The notes under the pieces were generated by a model that did not search any database, had not been told where the DNA came from, and saw only the letters and a program-made list of their open reading frames with translations. A program made the translations under genes and the position numbers. Shown piece after piece: positions 45,422 through 54,637 of a stretch of DNA of 64,000 nt. Source of the DNA: Candidatus Gastranaerophilales bacterium (GTDB lineage: Bacteria; Cyanobacteriota; Vampirovibrionia; Gastranaerophilales; Gastranaerophilaceae); assembly GCA_944324435.1 (NCBI GenBank), contig CALUWH010000010.1, forward strand, positions 1 to 64,000. Direction: 5' to 3'. Every line of letters begins with the position of its first letter. Positions within the stretch are counted from its first letter, which is position 1.

Positions 45422-45461
45422 TGATCACCTGATCACTTGATCACCTGATCACTTGATCACT
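45422..45461. repeat. Five 8-bp TGATCACY tandem units
   Basis: TGATCACC, TGATCACT, TGATCACC, TGATCACT, TGATCACT follow each other without gap. Each carries the 6-bp palindrome TGATCA, so the array holds five GATC sites 8 bases apart. Confidence 0.9.
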
Positions 45462-45554
45462 TTAAACACGCTCCCTTCACACCTCACCCTTCACTAACCA
45501 TAAAAACGCCCTCATGTAACACAATAGAAGAGATAAAAAGCGAGGAATAGTTTG

Positions 45555-47030
45555 ATGAGAAAACGCGGATTTACTTTAGCAGAACTATTAATAGTTCTCG
45601 GAATAGCAGGTGTTGTTGCTGCGGTAATACTTCCTGCAATAAACGGCTTAATGCCCGACAAAACTAAGATTAATTATCTGAAAGTGTATGATGAGCTTGG
45701 TAAAAATATAAAAGCTTTAACCTCAGATTCATCAATCTTTCCTGTTTTACTCAAAGAAGGAAGCACAGATATTGATGTAAGCAAATATCCGCTTGTAAAT
45801 AACTCTCAGCCATTAAAGGCACCTTTTAAGGATGACACAAAATATTCAGGAGATAATAAGCTTTGTAATTTGCTTGCGCATACTTTTGGTGTGGATTCCT
45901 GCAATACAACTTCTTATCCTGACAACTCTTCTTTCACGACACCCAACGGCATGGAGTGGTGGATAAGTCAGACAAAAAGAGAGATTGACACGGTAAGCAA
46001 TAAGATAGCTTATCAGACAGATATATATGTAGATGTGGATTCTTCTAAGAAATCCTCAAATTGTATGTATGGTGAGGAGAATTGCAAACAACCTGACCGA
46101 TTTAAGTTTTTACTTGCGGCCGACGGTAGATTGGTACCTGCGGATCCTGTCGGTGTACATTATATTAATACAAGAAAAAATTTACTCAAGAAGAAATTTG
46201 ATGTTGAGGGAGAAGTTCTTGCGAGTTTGGATGATGTAGATTTTAATAATGGTCATTCAAACAACATAGACAATTCGGTTGCAGATAATAACGAGCCTAT
46301 AGACAATGACGTCGAGGATAATGTAACAGAGCCGCCCAAGGACAATGAGCCTCCGGCTACAGACAATGAAGAGCCTGAGAGCACCAATCCAGCTTGTAGG
46401 CGTGTGTTGACTTACAGTCATACCTTGCACGGTCAATGGACAGATAATTCAAGCAAAACGTCTCTGGCTTCAAAAGAACTTTCTTTTTCGCATTCAATAT
46501 GGGTTAAACAAACAGTTGCAGTTGTCGGTGAAACAGATATAGGATATCCAGATACCGGAATTTATGAAATAGAGGTCTCTCCTATTACATTTACGGCAGA
46601 GTATAGGGAATTCAAGGATACTACGGTTGGCCCTGGATGGAATATCCCTCAATTAGTAACTTCCAGCTATACGGTTACAAGAGAGGCTAAGCGGTTTGCG
46701 CTTTTACCTTACAACATTAAGATAGGTATGCAACTAACTCCATTTGAGAGCACGGCCGACAAAAATTTAATATTGGTGCCGCATGCGGGTTTGAATAATG
46801 ATGAGACAAGTGTACGCCTCATGTATATTTATGAAGATCTTGATAACCCTAACGTGTGCGAAGAACGATTTAAGGTACTTTCCGCGCCTGAAATTGTGGA
46901 TATAAAATACATTCCCATTAATAGCAAACAGGATGCTGCCAGCTATCTTAACTCGAAAGGAGTAAAGCACTTTGCTATGATTACAAAGCCGGTAAACTTT
47001 GCTGATTGTAAATTTGAGTTTCAACGATAG
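45555..47030 (+). CDS. Large prepilin-type protein (type II/IV pilin-like N-terminus)
   Basis: The 491-residue protein opens with a classical type III signal: MRKRG/FTLAELLIVLGIAG, cut between Gly5 and Phe6 with Glu at +5 and a long hydrophobic helix. Such proteins are inserted in type IV pili or type II secretion pseudopili. The body is far larger than a normal pseudopilin (150-200) and has an Asn/Asp/Glu/Pro-rich linker (about 235-275) before a C-terminal beta-rich domain, so it may be a minor tip pilin or adhesin. The ATG at 45555 is preceded by GAGGAA. No other pilus gene lies nearby. Confidence 0.85.
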   Translation: MRKRGFTLAELLIVLGIAGVVAAVILPAINGLMPDKTKINYLKVYDELGKNIKALTSDSSIFPVLLKEGSTDIDVSKYPLVNNSQPLKAPFKDDTKYSGDNKLCNLLAHTFGVDSCNTTSYPDNSSFTTPNGMEWWISQTKREIDTVSNKIAYQTDIYVDVDSSKKSSNCMYGEENCKQPDRFKFLLAADGRLVPADPVGVHYINTRKNLLKKKFDVEGEVLASLDDVDFNNGHSNNIDNSVADNNEPIDNDVEDNVTEPPKDNEPPATDNEEPESTNPACRRVLTYSHTLHGQWTDNSSKTSLASKELSFSHSIWVKQTVAVVGETDIGYPDTGIYEIEVSPITFTAEYREFKDTTVGPGWNIPQLVTSSYTVTREAKRFALLPYNIKIGMQLTPFESTADKNLILVPHAGLNNDETSVRLMYIYEDLDNPNVCEERFKVLSAPEIVDIKYIPINSKQDAASYLNSKGVKHFAMITKPVNFADCKFEFQR

Positions 47031-47048
47031 GACTAATTTCGCACACTA

Positions 47049-47079
47049 ATTAAGCGCATAGGGGTTCTATGCGCTTAAT
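47049..47079. terminator. Hairpin after prepilin gene
   Basis: A perfect 13-bp stem (ATTAAGCGCATAG with its complement) and 5-base loop, 18 bases past the stop codon. No T-tract follows, so termination may be partial. The remaining intergenic sequence to 47277 holds no gene that I can see. Confidence 0.6.
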
Positions 47080-47277
47080 CATATAAATATAACTACTATT
47101 TATTTCTTTAGCAGCGAGTGGGAATAAATTAAAATTTACTACTACCAGCTGCTGCTAAACACCAGAGGCAACACCTGCTCAATTAGGATAGGATTCGCCC
47201 CAACACCTAGACTAAAATCAGGCTAAGATTATAGCTTCTACCAACCGGCTCAAATACATTTACCCCATTTACCCCTT

Positions 47278-48837
47278 TTATCCCTTTTTCTTGTCGGCAA
47301 GCTCGCTGTCCATCCTTAAAAACACAGGTTTGATATTTTCTTTGTCTATCAAATGGCCGGCCATAAGCGCTTTGCAATCAACATTATCAAGTTTTGTGCC
47401 GATGTCGTACGAAAGCTGCTCTGCCATAGCTTTAGCAATATTCGGGCAATAAGGATAAATCAACGATGCGATAACTGTCATAACCTGCAGTACATTGGTT
47501 AAAACAACGCCGCATTTTTCCATATTACCTTCTTTTGCAAGCGTCCAAGGTGCGTTATCTGTAACGTATTTATTTGTAATATCAACAAGCTCAATGATTT
47601 TTTGTGCAGCTTCCTGAACCTCAAAGTAATCAAAGTGATGTTTTACAGCTTTAATTGTTTCAAGCGCATCTTTTTCTAACTCATTTTTGCCTAAAAATTC
47701 AGGCTTTATATCGCCGTCGAAATATTTTACAAGCATTGAAAGCGTTCTGTTCAGAAGATTTCCCATAGAGTTTGCAAGGTGTGCGTTAACCTTCTCTTTA
47801 AAATCTTCGTCCGAATAATTTCCGTCCTTTCCGCAAGGTGCTGCAGATGCCATATAGTATCTGAGAGGATCCGGAATCTCAAGATTAAATGCTTCTAAAA
47901 CACTTGTCGGAGAAATTACGTTGCCCAGAGATTTTGACATTTTTGTCTGATCAATGGTAATCCAACCGTGTGCAAGAATGTGTTTTGGAAGCGGCAGGCC
48001 AAGCGCCATAAGAATTGCAATCCAATATATACTATGGAATTTTAAAATATCTTTTCCTATAACCTGAACATCAGCCGGCCAAAGTTTCGTGAATTTTTCG
48101 CTGCTTTCGCCTTCCGGATCATACCCGATTGCCGTAATATAGTTTGACAAAGCATCTATCCAAACATAGATTACCTGCTCCGGATCATCTAAAACAGGAA
48201 TTCCCCAGGAAACGTTTGATTTAACGCGCGAAACAGATATATCTTCTATGTTTTCAAGCTGGTTCAGAACTTCGTTTGCCCTGAATGACGGAACTATAAA
48301 GTCAGGATTTGTCTTTATATGTTTAATTATGGCGTCTTTGTATTTTGTTAATTTGAAGAAATAATTTTCCTCCTCAACAACGTCAGGTTTTTTGAGGTGG
48401 TTAGGGCAAAGTCCGTCTTCAGTTAAATCTTTTTCGCTCAAAAAAGATTCACATCCTGCGCAATAAAGACCTGTATATGAGTGCTTATAAATATCGCCCT
48501 TTTCTACAAGTTTTTTGAAAATCTTTTGAACGATTTTTGTATGCTGCTCATCGGTTGTTCTTATGAATTGAGAATAATCGATATCAAGGGCTTTCCAGGC
48601 ATCTTTAAATTTTTGTGCATTCATATCACAAAATTCTTTTGGCGAAACACCATTTTGTGCAGATGTTTTTTGGATTTTGATGCCGTGTTCATCCGTTCCT
48701 GTAAGGAAATATGTTTCTTCGCACCTTTGAGTAAAGTGTCTGTATATTACGTCCGTAAGAATTTTTTCATACGCGTGCCCGATATGCGGCGCGCCGTTTA
48801 CGTAGTCTATTGCTGTTGTTGTATAAAACTTTGCCAT
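47278..48837 (-). CDS. metG: Methionyl-tRNA synthetase
   Basis: A class I synthetase of 519 residues. HIGH-type motif APHIGHAY near the N-terminus, the zinc knuckle CAGC...CPNH, and TKMSKSLGN as KMSKS. It ends soon after the anticodon-binding helical domain, so the optional C-terminal tRNA-binding domain seen in many MetRS is absent. The minus-strand TGCTATAAT near 48865 with AAAGGGGA before the ATG is a normal promoter and ribosome-binding site; no T-box or SAM riboswitch is visible. Confidence 0.97.
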   Translation of the reverse strand: MAKFYTTTAIDYVNGAPHIGHAYEKILTDVIYRHFTQRCEETYFLTGTDEHGIKIQKTSAQNGVSPKEFCDMNAQKFKDAWKALDIDYSQFIRTTDEQHTKIVQKIFKKLVEKGDIYKHSYTGLYCAGCESFLSEKDLTEDGLCPNHLKKPDVVEEENYFFKLTKYKDAIIKHIKTNPDFIVPSFRANEVLNQLENIEDISVSRVKSNVSWGIPVLDDPEQVIYVWIDALSNYITAIGYDPEGESSEKFTKLWPADVQVIGKDILKFHSIYWIAILMALGLPLPKHILAHGWITIDQTKMSKSLGNVISPTSVLEAFNLEIPDPLRYYMASAAPCGKDGNYSDEDFKEKVNAHLANSMGNLLNRTLSMLVKYFDGDIKPEFLGKNELEKDALETIKAVKHHFDYFEVQEAAQKIIELVDITNKYVTDNAPWTLAKEGNMEKCGVVLTNVLQVMTVIASLIYPYCPNIAKAMAEQLSYDIGTKLDNVDCKALMAGHLIDKENIKPVFLRMDSELADKKKG

Positions 48838-49018
48838 AATCTTAATTCCCCTTTTTAATCAGATTATAGCATAAAGTTTTTTTTCTATTAATCACGATTC
48901 TATATCCCCAAAAACTCTATTGTACATTTTCGCAACGCTTTACCCCTAAAAACTAAACTAAAAGGCAATTTATGTTCACTCATAACACATTACAATTTCT
49001 GTATGGAGATATGTTGTT

Positions 49019-49330
49019 ATGGAAAAATTTCAGAATAAATATTTAGAGTTAAAAAACATTAACAAAGATATCGTAAACTGGGTTGAAGATATTGCAGAAG
49101 AAAACAATTGCAAAATCGAACGCAAAGAATGGAAAAGCAAGTATAACAGCTATGTTGTATATGATTACGAACCGTTCTGCTCAGAAGGATTTGAGATAAA
49201 TATTTTACTGAGTTCTTTTGACATATCTTATCTCAATTTTATAAAGTATTTGTACAACGAAAAGCTGAGTACGATTGAATATCTTGATAAATGTATTAAG
49301 ATTCCCACAATAAAAAACTATTCCCTTTAG
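49019..49330 (+). CDS. Small hypothetical protein, 103 aa
   Basis: Not recognised. Acidic and soluble with a helical start (NKYLELKNINKDIVNWVEDIAEE) and a beta-type middle (SYVVYDYEPF). GGAG is found before the ATG. It precedes the aminotransferase after 48 bases, but the latter has its own TATAAT. Confidence 0.6.
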   Translation: MEKFQNKYLELKNINKDIVNWVEDIAEENNCKIERKEWKSKYNSYVVYDYEPFCSEGFEINILLSSFDISYLNFIKYLYNEKLSTIEYLDKCIKIPTIKNYSL

Positions 49331-49378
49331 CAAAAATTGTATTATAATGTTCCTATATCTTTATGAGGAATATTAGTT

Positions 49379-50620
49379 ATGCAAGAATTTTTTAACGATT
49401 ATGTACAGTCACTTGAAACATATATAATGTTTCGTATCAAAGAAACAGTTGCACGTATAACCCCTGAGTTAACCGCAAAAGGCAGAGCGCCGATAGCCCT
49501 TTCTATGGGAGCGCCGACAGCTGCTCCGCCGAAGCTTGTTATTGAAAGCCTTAAAAATGCGCTGGATGAAAAGGGTATACACACTTATTCTTCACCAAAG
49601 GGCGAAGCTTATTTTCGGGAGGCTGTTGCCAAACGTATGAAAGAACGGTTCGGCGTTGAACTTAATCCTGCAGAAGAAATCTTTTCGCTAATCGGTTCAA
49701 AAGAAGGACTTGCAAACTTTATAAGAATATTGATTAATCCGACAACAGTAAAGGAAGATAAAGACATAATCCTTGTGCCGGATCCGGGTTACGCATCTTA
49801 TGGCGAAATGGTTAAGGTCTCCGGCGGTTTTGCTTATCCTGTGCCGCTTACGAGGGAAAATAATTTTATGCCCGATTTGGAAGAAGTGTTTGAAAACTTT
49901 GTGAAAGAAGGATATAACCCCAAAAAGATTAAAGCACTTTTGATTAATTATCCTAACAATCCGCTCGGTGCAACAGCAACAAGAGAATATCTGGAAAAAG
50001 TTGTGGCATTCTGCAAAAAACATCACATTCTTTTAATGTCGGATGCTGCTTATACAGATATGTATTTTAAAGACGAGTTAAAACCTTTGAGTGTGCTTGA
50101 AATAGAGGGCGCTAAAGATATTGCGGTTGAATTTTTCAGTTTTTCAAAACCTTATGCAATGACAGGCTGGCGTTTGGGCTGGATTTGCGGTAACAAAGAC
50201 GCGGTCAAGATTTTTGGCAAGCTCAAATCCACTCTGGATTCAGGAATCTTTAAGGCGATTCAAAAAGCAGGCGCTGAAATTCTTAATTCCAAAGAAGGAG
50301 ATGAGTATATTAAGGAATCTAATCTGCGGTTTAAAAAGAATCAGGAAATTTTTGTAAAAGGTCTCAAAGAAGAACTGGGCTGGGGTGATTTTAATATCCC
50401 TGATGCGACTTTCTACTTGTGGCTTCCAATACCTCCGAGGTACAAGAGTTCTGTAGAATTCACGGATGATTTGATGCACAAATCCGGAGTTGTTGCGGTT
50501 CCGGGGGACGCATTCGGCGAACACGGAAAAGGCTTCTTCAGGGTTTCAATCGTTTGCGGAGAAGATGAACTCAAGGAAGTTATCAGAAGAATGAAAGAGG
50601 ATGGATTTATTTTTAAATAG
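49379..50620 (+). CDS. Class I/II pyridoxal-phosphate aminotransferase
   Basis: A 413-residue fold-type I aminotransferase. The PLP lysine is in FFSFSKPYAMTGWRLGW, and DPGYASYGE, NYPNNPLGATA and the C-terminal FFRVSIVCGED segment (Arg for the substrate carboxylate) match the aspartate-type branch. It could act in aspartate, alanine or LL-diaminopimelate metabolism; the gene neighbours do not help. TATAAT lies at about 49345 and GAGGAA before the ATG. Confidence 0.88.
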   Translation: MQEFFNDYVQSLETYIMFRIKETVARITPELTAKGRAPIALSMGAPTAAPPKLVIESLKNALDEKGIHTYSSPKGEAYFREAVAKRMKERFGVELNPAEEIFSLIGSKEGLANFIRILINPTTVKEDKDIILVPDPGYASYGEMVKVSGGFAYPVPLTRENNFMPDLEEVFENFVKEGYNPKKIKALLINYPNNPLGATATREYLEKVVAFCKKHHILLMSDAAYTDMYFKDELKPLSVLEIEGAKDIAVEFFSFSKPYAMTGWRLGWICGNKDAVKIFGKLKSTLDSGIFKAIQKAGAEILNSKEGDEYIKESNLRFKKNQEIFVKGLKEELGWGDFNIPDATFYLWLPIPPRYKSSVEFTDDLMHKSGVVAVPGDAFGEHGKGFFRVSIVCGEDELKEVIRRMKEDGFIFK

Positions 50621-50656
50621 GGCGCAAAAAAATTTTTCAGGAGTTTTAAATTTAGT

Positions 50657-51295
50657 ATGAACAGTATCAATCCTGTAAGATTTAACCAGCCGACAATAAA
50701 TTTTAAATCAGCCTATCCTGTAGTACACTGGGTTGCGGAGACTAACGGAAGTTATGCTCCTGCACTGAGCCTTGAATTGGTCAAGAAGCTTCAAGGCTCG
50801 CTTGTGAGAGTTTTGAATAAAACGGATAAGCCGCTTAATCCTGTTCAGTCGAAAATAAAGGAATATATTAAGACAAATGATAGAGATTATGGAAAAATTT
50901 CTGTTGTACGTTCATTCTATGACCGAAAGGGAGCGAATGGAACGAACTTCAAGCCAATATCCTATATAATTTCGGGAAAAGATGTTGATAGGTTTAATAA
51001 AGATTTGGGGGAAGAAATCGGGCGCTCAAAAGGTTTTTCTATTCAGAGAATCGGGAACCCATATTCTGCAGAAGCAAAAATTGCAATCGAAAATTATATG
51101 CGAGGCGGATTGAAGTTTGTGAACAACCTTGTAAACCGTCTTAAAGGAAAAGACAGTGAAACTTATGTTCTGCATACCAAGTTTGAGATAGAAAGAAACC
51201 GTGCCGGAAAGATTAAAGGGTATCGCCTTGTAGATGCGCGCTTCTTGCCTGAAAAAGGAAAAGACAGCCCGATAGAGAGATACAAGCAGGGGTAA
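50657..51295 (+). CDS. Hypothetical protein with N-terminal NFKS motif
   Basis: Not recognised. 212 residues, basic C-terminus, no signal peptide. INFKSAYPVVHW near residue 14 is a variant of the NFKG motif shared with other unknown genes here. The rest is a compact, mixed alpha/beta-type domain (VVRSFYDRKGANGT, YIISGKDVDRF). It follows the aminotransferase by 36 bases, with CAGGAG about 18 bases before the ATG. Confidence 0.65.
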   Translation: MNSINPVRFNQPTINFKSAYPVVHWVAETNGSYAPALSLELVKKLQGSLVRVLNKTDKPLNPVQSKIKEYIKTNDRDYGKISVVRSFYDRKGANGTNFKPISYIISGKDVDRFNKDLGEEIGRSKGFSIQRIGNPYSAEAKIAIENYMRGGLKFVNNLVNRLKGKDSETYVLHTKFEIERNRAGKIKGYRLVDARFLPEKGKDSPIERYKQG

Positions 51296-51429
51296 AGTGG
51301 CGCAGAAGAAGAGGACAGGGCTTTGGAAACAGTAAAAGACCCGTCATTGGTGATTATTGAATAGTTGTATAGATTTAACAGCTTGCTTATTATCTCCTAA
51401 TTTTTTCATCAGTCACTTATGGATTTTCC

Positions 51430-51963
51430 CTAACTATGAACATATCTTGTTGCTACAGCCATACTAATCATTGTTATCCCGGCCGCAAGAAAGTTAACCC
51501 CGGCGAGAATTCCGATTACCCATAGTGCAGTAGACGGCAAGCCCAGAATTATTATCACGCCCAGAAAAAATTGCAACACTGCTATGATAAGCTCTACCCA
51601 CCAAAAATACAGCGTCTTTCGATTTTGGATTGCAAATGCCATAGATGAAACACTCTCCGCCAAAAAGTATATACCTATAATGCTTGTGATAATAAGCAGA
51701 TTAAACATAGGTGTTACAAATAAAATACCACCGGTTACAGCCAAAATAATCCCAAGAATTATATTAAGAACAAAGTGTCTTATATAATTTCGCATTAAAA
51801 ATGCGTTAAGCGCCTTGTAAACACCATATATAATAAATCCGAGACATATCATTACTCCGAATGTAATCGTCGTAATTTTAGGCAGTAAAAGCATACAAAG
51901 TCCCAAAAACGCCAGAAGCACACCTTCTGTCATTACAAAGCTTAAAAAACGTTTTTCAGTCAT
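51430..51963 (-). CDS. HdeD/DUF308-like membrane protein
   Basis: A 177-residue protein with six hydrophobic helices in pairs, each ending in short Gly-rich turns (LAFLGLCMLLLP, FGVMICLGFIIYGVYKAL, LGIILAVTGGILFVTP). This repeat-like layout is typical of HdeD family proteins, in E. coli linked with acid stress. No acid-stress partner is nearby. Converging with the gene at 50657. Confidence 0.85.
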   Translation of the reverse strand: MTEKRFLSFVMTEGVLLAFLGLCMLLLPKITTITFGVMICLGFIIYGVYKALNAFLMRNYIRHFVLNIILGIILAVTGGILFVTPMFNLLIITSIIGIYFLAESVSSMAFAIQNRKTLYFWWVELIIAVLQFFLGVIIILGLPSTALWVIGILAGVNFLAAGITMISMAVATRYVHS

Positions 51964-52093
51964 AACATATCTCCTTTTACTTTTTAAGGATACATGCTTA
52001 ATTCTTTTTTAACTCCGCCCGTTGTATAATTTTTCTTGCAAAAATAAGCGTCTCATTGTAAACTTATATTAAGTTATAAAACGAATATTAATT

Positions 52094-52855
52094 ATGATTC
52101 TAAAACATTCCCCAAAAACAAACAGAGTGAGCTTAAAAGGTGCTGTTCAAATTAACAGCAACAGTTATTTTGTATACTCTGATGAAGCCGGAAAAACATT
52201 TTTAAAGACCGGTAAGGATGAAAATCTGCATAAATGCGCAGTACAGAGTATGATAAACCTCAATCCGGACATATCCGGACTATTAAAAAAGTACAAAATA
52301 AAGCCCTCTATTAATACCAAAACCCTGCGAGAATTAACTAACGGTCACATGAATGAAACCTGTAATATTGCAATCGGTGTGTATTCTTTTTTGCCCGAAA
52401 ATTTGCAAAGAGAAATTGATTGCAGAGTTATCAAAGAGGCTTCAATGCTTCACGATCTGGGTAAGGTGCTGATTCCTTCAAAAATTCTAAATAAGCCGTC
52501 AAAGCTTAACATAAAAGAACGAGAGATTATGAATATTCACTCAACGCTCGGGTATGAACTCTTAAAAACCCAAAATCTCTCTGAAAAAACTCTTGAACTA
52601 ATAAAGTATCACCACCAAAATTTAAAGCATTCCGGCTACCCTGAATTGGAAGAGGGCAATTTCCCTTCCAATATAGGTGTTCAGATTATCTCTATATCTG
52701 ACAAATACAGCGCTCTCAGGGAAGCCCGTGTATACAGACGAAAATTAAACAGAGTCGAGTCCCTATTGATTCTGTATAAAGAGGTTCGCGAGGGGAAAAT
52801 ACTGCCGGCAGTATATGATGCACTCGTAGAGTACGCCCGAAAATTCGATACCTAA
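52094..52855 (+). CDS. HD-GYP-type phosphohydrolase
   Basis: A 253-residue protein with an HD domain from about residue 80. The metal residues are visible: His85, His120-Asp121 (HDLGK), His149, His173-His174, and GYP at 181-183, the arrangement of HD-GYP enzymes that usually cleave cyclic di-GMP. The normal DG before GYP is HS here. The N-terminus has a VSLKG motif (12-16) similar to the FKG group. It has no receiver domain. Confidence 0.82.
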   Translation: MILKHSPKTNRVSLKGAVQINSNSYFVYSDEAGKTFLKTGKDENLHKCAVQSMINLNPDISGLLKKYKIKPSINTKTLRELTNGHMNETCNIAIGVYSFLPENLQREIDCRVIKEASMLHDLGKVLIPSKILNKPSKLNIKEREIMNIHSTLGYELLKTQNLSEKTLELIKYHHQNLKHSGYPELEEGNFPSNIGVQIISISDKYSALREARVYRRKLNRVESLLILYKEVREGKILPAVYDALVEYARKFDT

Positions 52856-53889
52856 ATAAAGGCACCGCCGAGCAAATGTCCGTCGTTTATATCATATAAC
52901 ACACACGCCTGACCCTTAGCCACTGCTGACACAGGATTTTTAAATATTATTTCTGCGGAATCTTGTTTAATCTCTACCTGTGCAGGAACAGCCTGCATAT
53001 TGTATCTTATCTTTACTGCAGCCTCAAAGCTTGTAGAGCTTTGGGGATAGCTCCAGTTTATATTTTTTAAAGTCAAACTATTCGAGTATAGTTTATCTTT
53101 GTATCCTACATAAACGGAATTTGTATCCGCATCAATTCCGCATACATACAAAGCCTCCGGAGCGGCAAGCCCGATTCCTTTTCTTTGACCTATCGTATAT
53201 TGCCAAAAACCGTCATGTCTGCCGAGAATTTTACCGGTACTTTCTTCTATGAACTGCCCCACGCTGGATGGGAAAAGACTATTAAGATACTTCTTTGTTG
53301 TCATGGGGTATTTTATAAAACAAATATCCTGACTTTCTTTGGAAGATTTGGACGGAAGATTATTCTCCTCCGCAATTTGCCTTATTTCGGATTTTTTATA
53401 TTTTGCAAGAGGAAAAAGAGTTCGGGATAATTGCTCCTGATTTAATAAAAACAAAAAATAAAGCTGGTCTTTATGTTCGTCAGAAGCAGGGTAGAGTTTG
53501 TATATACCGTTAAAATCCTTTATATCCGCATAATGGCCGGTTGCAATATAATCGCATTTCAGAGAACCTATGGCGTAATCATAAAGCCCCCCCCATTTAA
53601 TATACTTATTACACATCACACAAGGATTCGGAGTTTTCCCCTGAGAGTATGAATGTTCAAAATATTCAACAACATATTTGTTAAAATTTTCCGAAACATC
53701 AAGTGAATAAAACGGGATACAAATCTTTTCCGCAACACTTTCTGCGTTTGCTTTAATAGCTGCACTATCAGGTGTATAGCTATTTGTAAAAGTAACACCG
53801 CACACATCATATCCCTGTTGTTTAAGAAGCAATGCGGTAACAGAGCTGTCAACCCCTCCTGATAAAGCTACCGCGACCTTTTTACTCAT
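52852..53889 (-). CDS. mnmA: tRNA-specific 2-thiouridylase MnmA
   Basis: MnmA thiolates U34 of tRNA-Lys, -Glu and -Gln. ATP loop ALSGGVDSSV, the catalytic Cys in NPCVMCNKYIKW and in SQDICFIK, and GRHDGFWQYTIGQRKGIGL are intact. Start MSKKVAVAL at 53889 overlaps the upstream stop by 8 bases (ATGAGTAA). 345 residues, slightly short but normal. It ends 4 bases inside the converging HD-GYP gene. Confidence 0.95.
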   Translation of the reverse strand: MSKKVAVALSGGVDSSVTALLLKQQGYDVCGVTFTNSYTPDSAAIKANAESVAEKICIPFYSLDVSENFNKYVVEYFEHSYSQGKTPNPCVMCNKYIKWGGLYDYAIGSLKCDYIATGHYADIKDFNGIYKLYPASDEHKDQLYFLFLLNQEQLSRTLFPLAKYKKSEIRQIAEENNLPSKSSKESQDICFIKYPMTTKKYLNSLFPSSVGQFIEESTGKILGRHDGFWQYTIGQRKGIGLAAPEALYVCGIDADTNSVYVGYKDKLYSNSLTLKNINWSYPQSSTSFEAAVKIRYNMQAVPAQVEIKQDSAEIIFKNPVSAVAKGQACVLYDINDGHLLGGAFI

Positions 53890-54628
53890 CAAGAAGCACT
53901 TTCTCACCGTAAGCTGTCAACCGGTATTCAGAAGCGCCGACAAGACCGGTTAAATCAGGCAGACACTCAATATAATCCCTGTTAATAGCTTCCTGTAACA
54001 CACTATGATCTATAATTACCGCCAGATTCTGCATCAATTTTGCATTTAACTGTTTCAATGTAAATCGAGGTTTTTGTTCATATTGTGTAAAATAATAAGC
54101 TGTCAACAGCAGATAATCAATTTTCCTGTCAATCCTTCTGCCGCTTATATAAGTCAGAAAAGCATTGTCTTTTTTTATAGACGGGCTTGGCTTAAATGAC
54201 AACTCGGTCTGCGGATTATTCATTGAATTTTCCAGTATGTTATCAAAACCAGCCGGAGCAGCATCATTTACAGTCATCCCAAAATTTTCCGACCCTACAG
54301 TGGGATTTCCGGCTAACGGCGCAGAATAAAATATGTCCAAATTCTTGTTTGTAATTTCTTCTTTTGTCTGCACAGGAGTTTCGTCAACAATATGTTCGAC
54401 CGGGGCTTTGCGTCTTAACTGCTCATCAATTTTCTTTTGTGTAATCTCTTTTTCCGTATTGATTTGTGTGTTAACCAGCTCTTTACATTGCTGAACTTTT
54501 TGTTTTTGGGTATATTCAGCTGCTTTTTTAACCCATTTTTCTACCTGACTAACCACAAGTTCTTTATCTGTCGTTGATAAAAGAAGTTGGTACTTTCCCT
54601 TTGTTATTTTAAATGAATATACTGGCAT
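53882..54628 (-). CDS. Hypothetical protein upstream of mnmA, paralogue of the micro-protein
   Basis: A 248-residue protein of no known family. Residues 1-40 (MPVYSFKITKGKYQLLLSTT and following) resemble the 40-aa protein encoded just upstream. The middle (about 50-140) is polar and probably disordered. The C-terminal part (about 155-248) looks like a winged-helix or small alpha domain (RIDRKIDYLLLTAYYFTQYE, KQLNAKLMQNLAVIID). AGGAG overlaps the upstream stop, and mnmA overlaps its own stop, so the three genes are coupled. Confidence 0.75.
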   Translation of the reverse strand: MPVYSFKITKGKYQLLLSTTDKELVVSQVEKWVKKAAEYTQKQKVQQCKELVNTQINTEKEITQKKIDEQLRRKAPVEHIVDETPVQTKEEITNKNLDIFYSAPLAGNPTVGSENFGMTVNDAAPAGFDNILENSMNNPQTELSFKPSPSIKKDNAFLTYISGRRIDRKIDYLLLTAYYFTQYEQKPRFTLKQLNAKLMQNLAVIIDHSVLQEAINRDYIECLPDLTGLVGASEYRLTAYGEKVLLDE

Positions 54629-54637
54629 AACTTACTC

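Larger units (their letters stand above)
45250..45554. other. Repeat-bearing intergenic stretch
   Basis: No gene. It contains a G/A-rich copy (reverse orientation) of the C/T-rich repeat family at 45309-45376, a row of CACTATTCAC-type words (45383-45412), an 8-bp tandem repeat at 45422-45461 and then the promoter and GAGGAA element of the prepilin-like gene. Confidence 0.75.

Noticed and set aside
48838-49018. T-box or SAM riboswitch upstream of metG
   Set aside because: No specifier/antiterminator-like structure or SAM motif is visible; only a normal promoter and ribosome-binding site.
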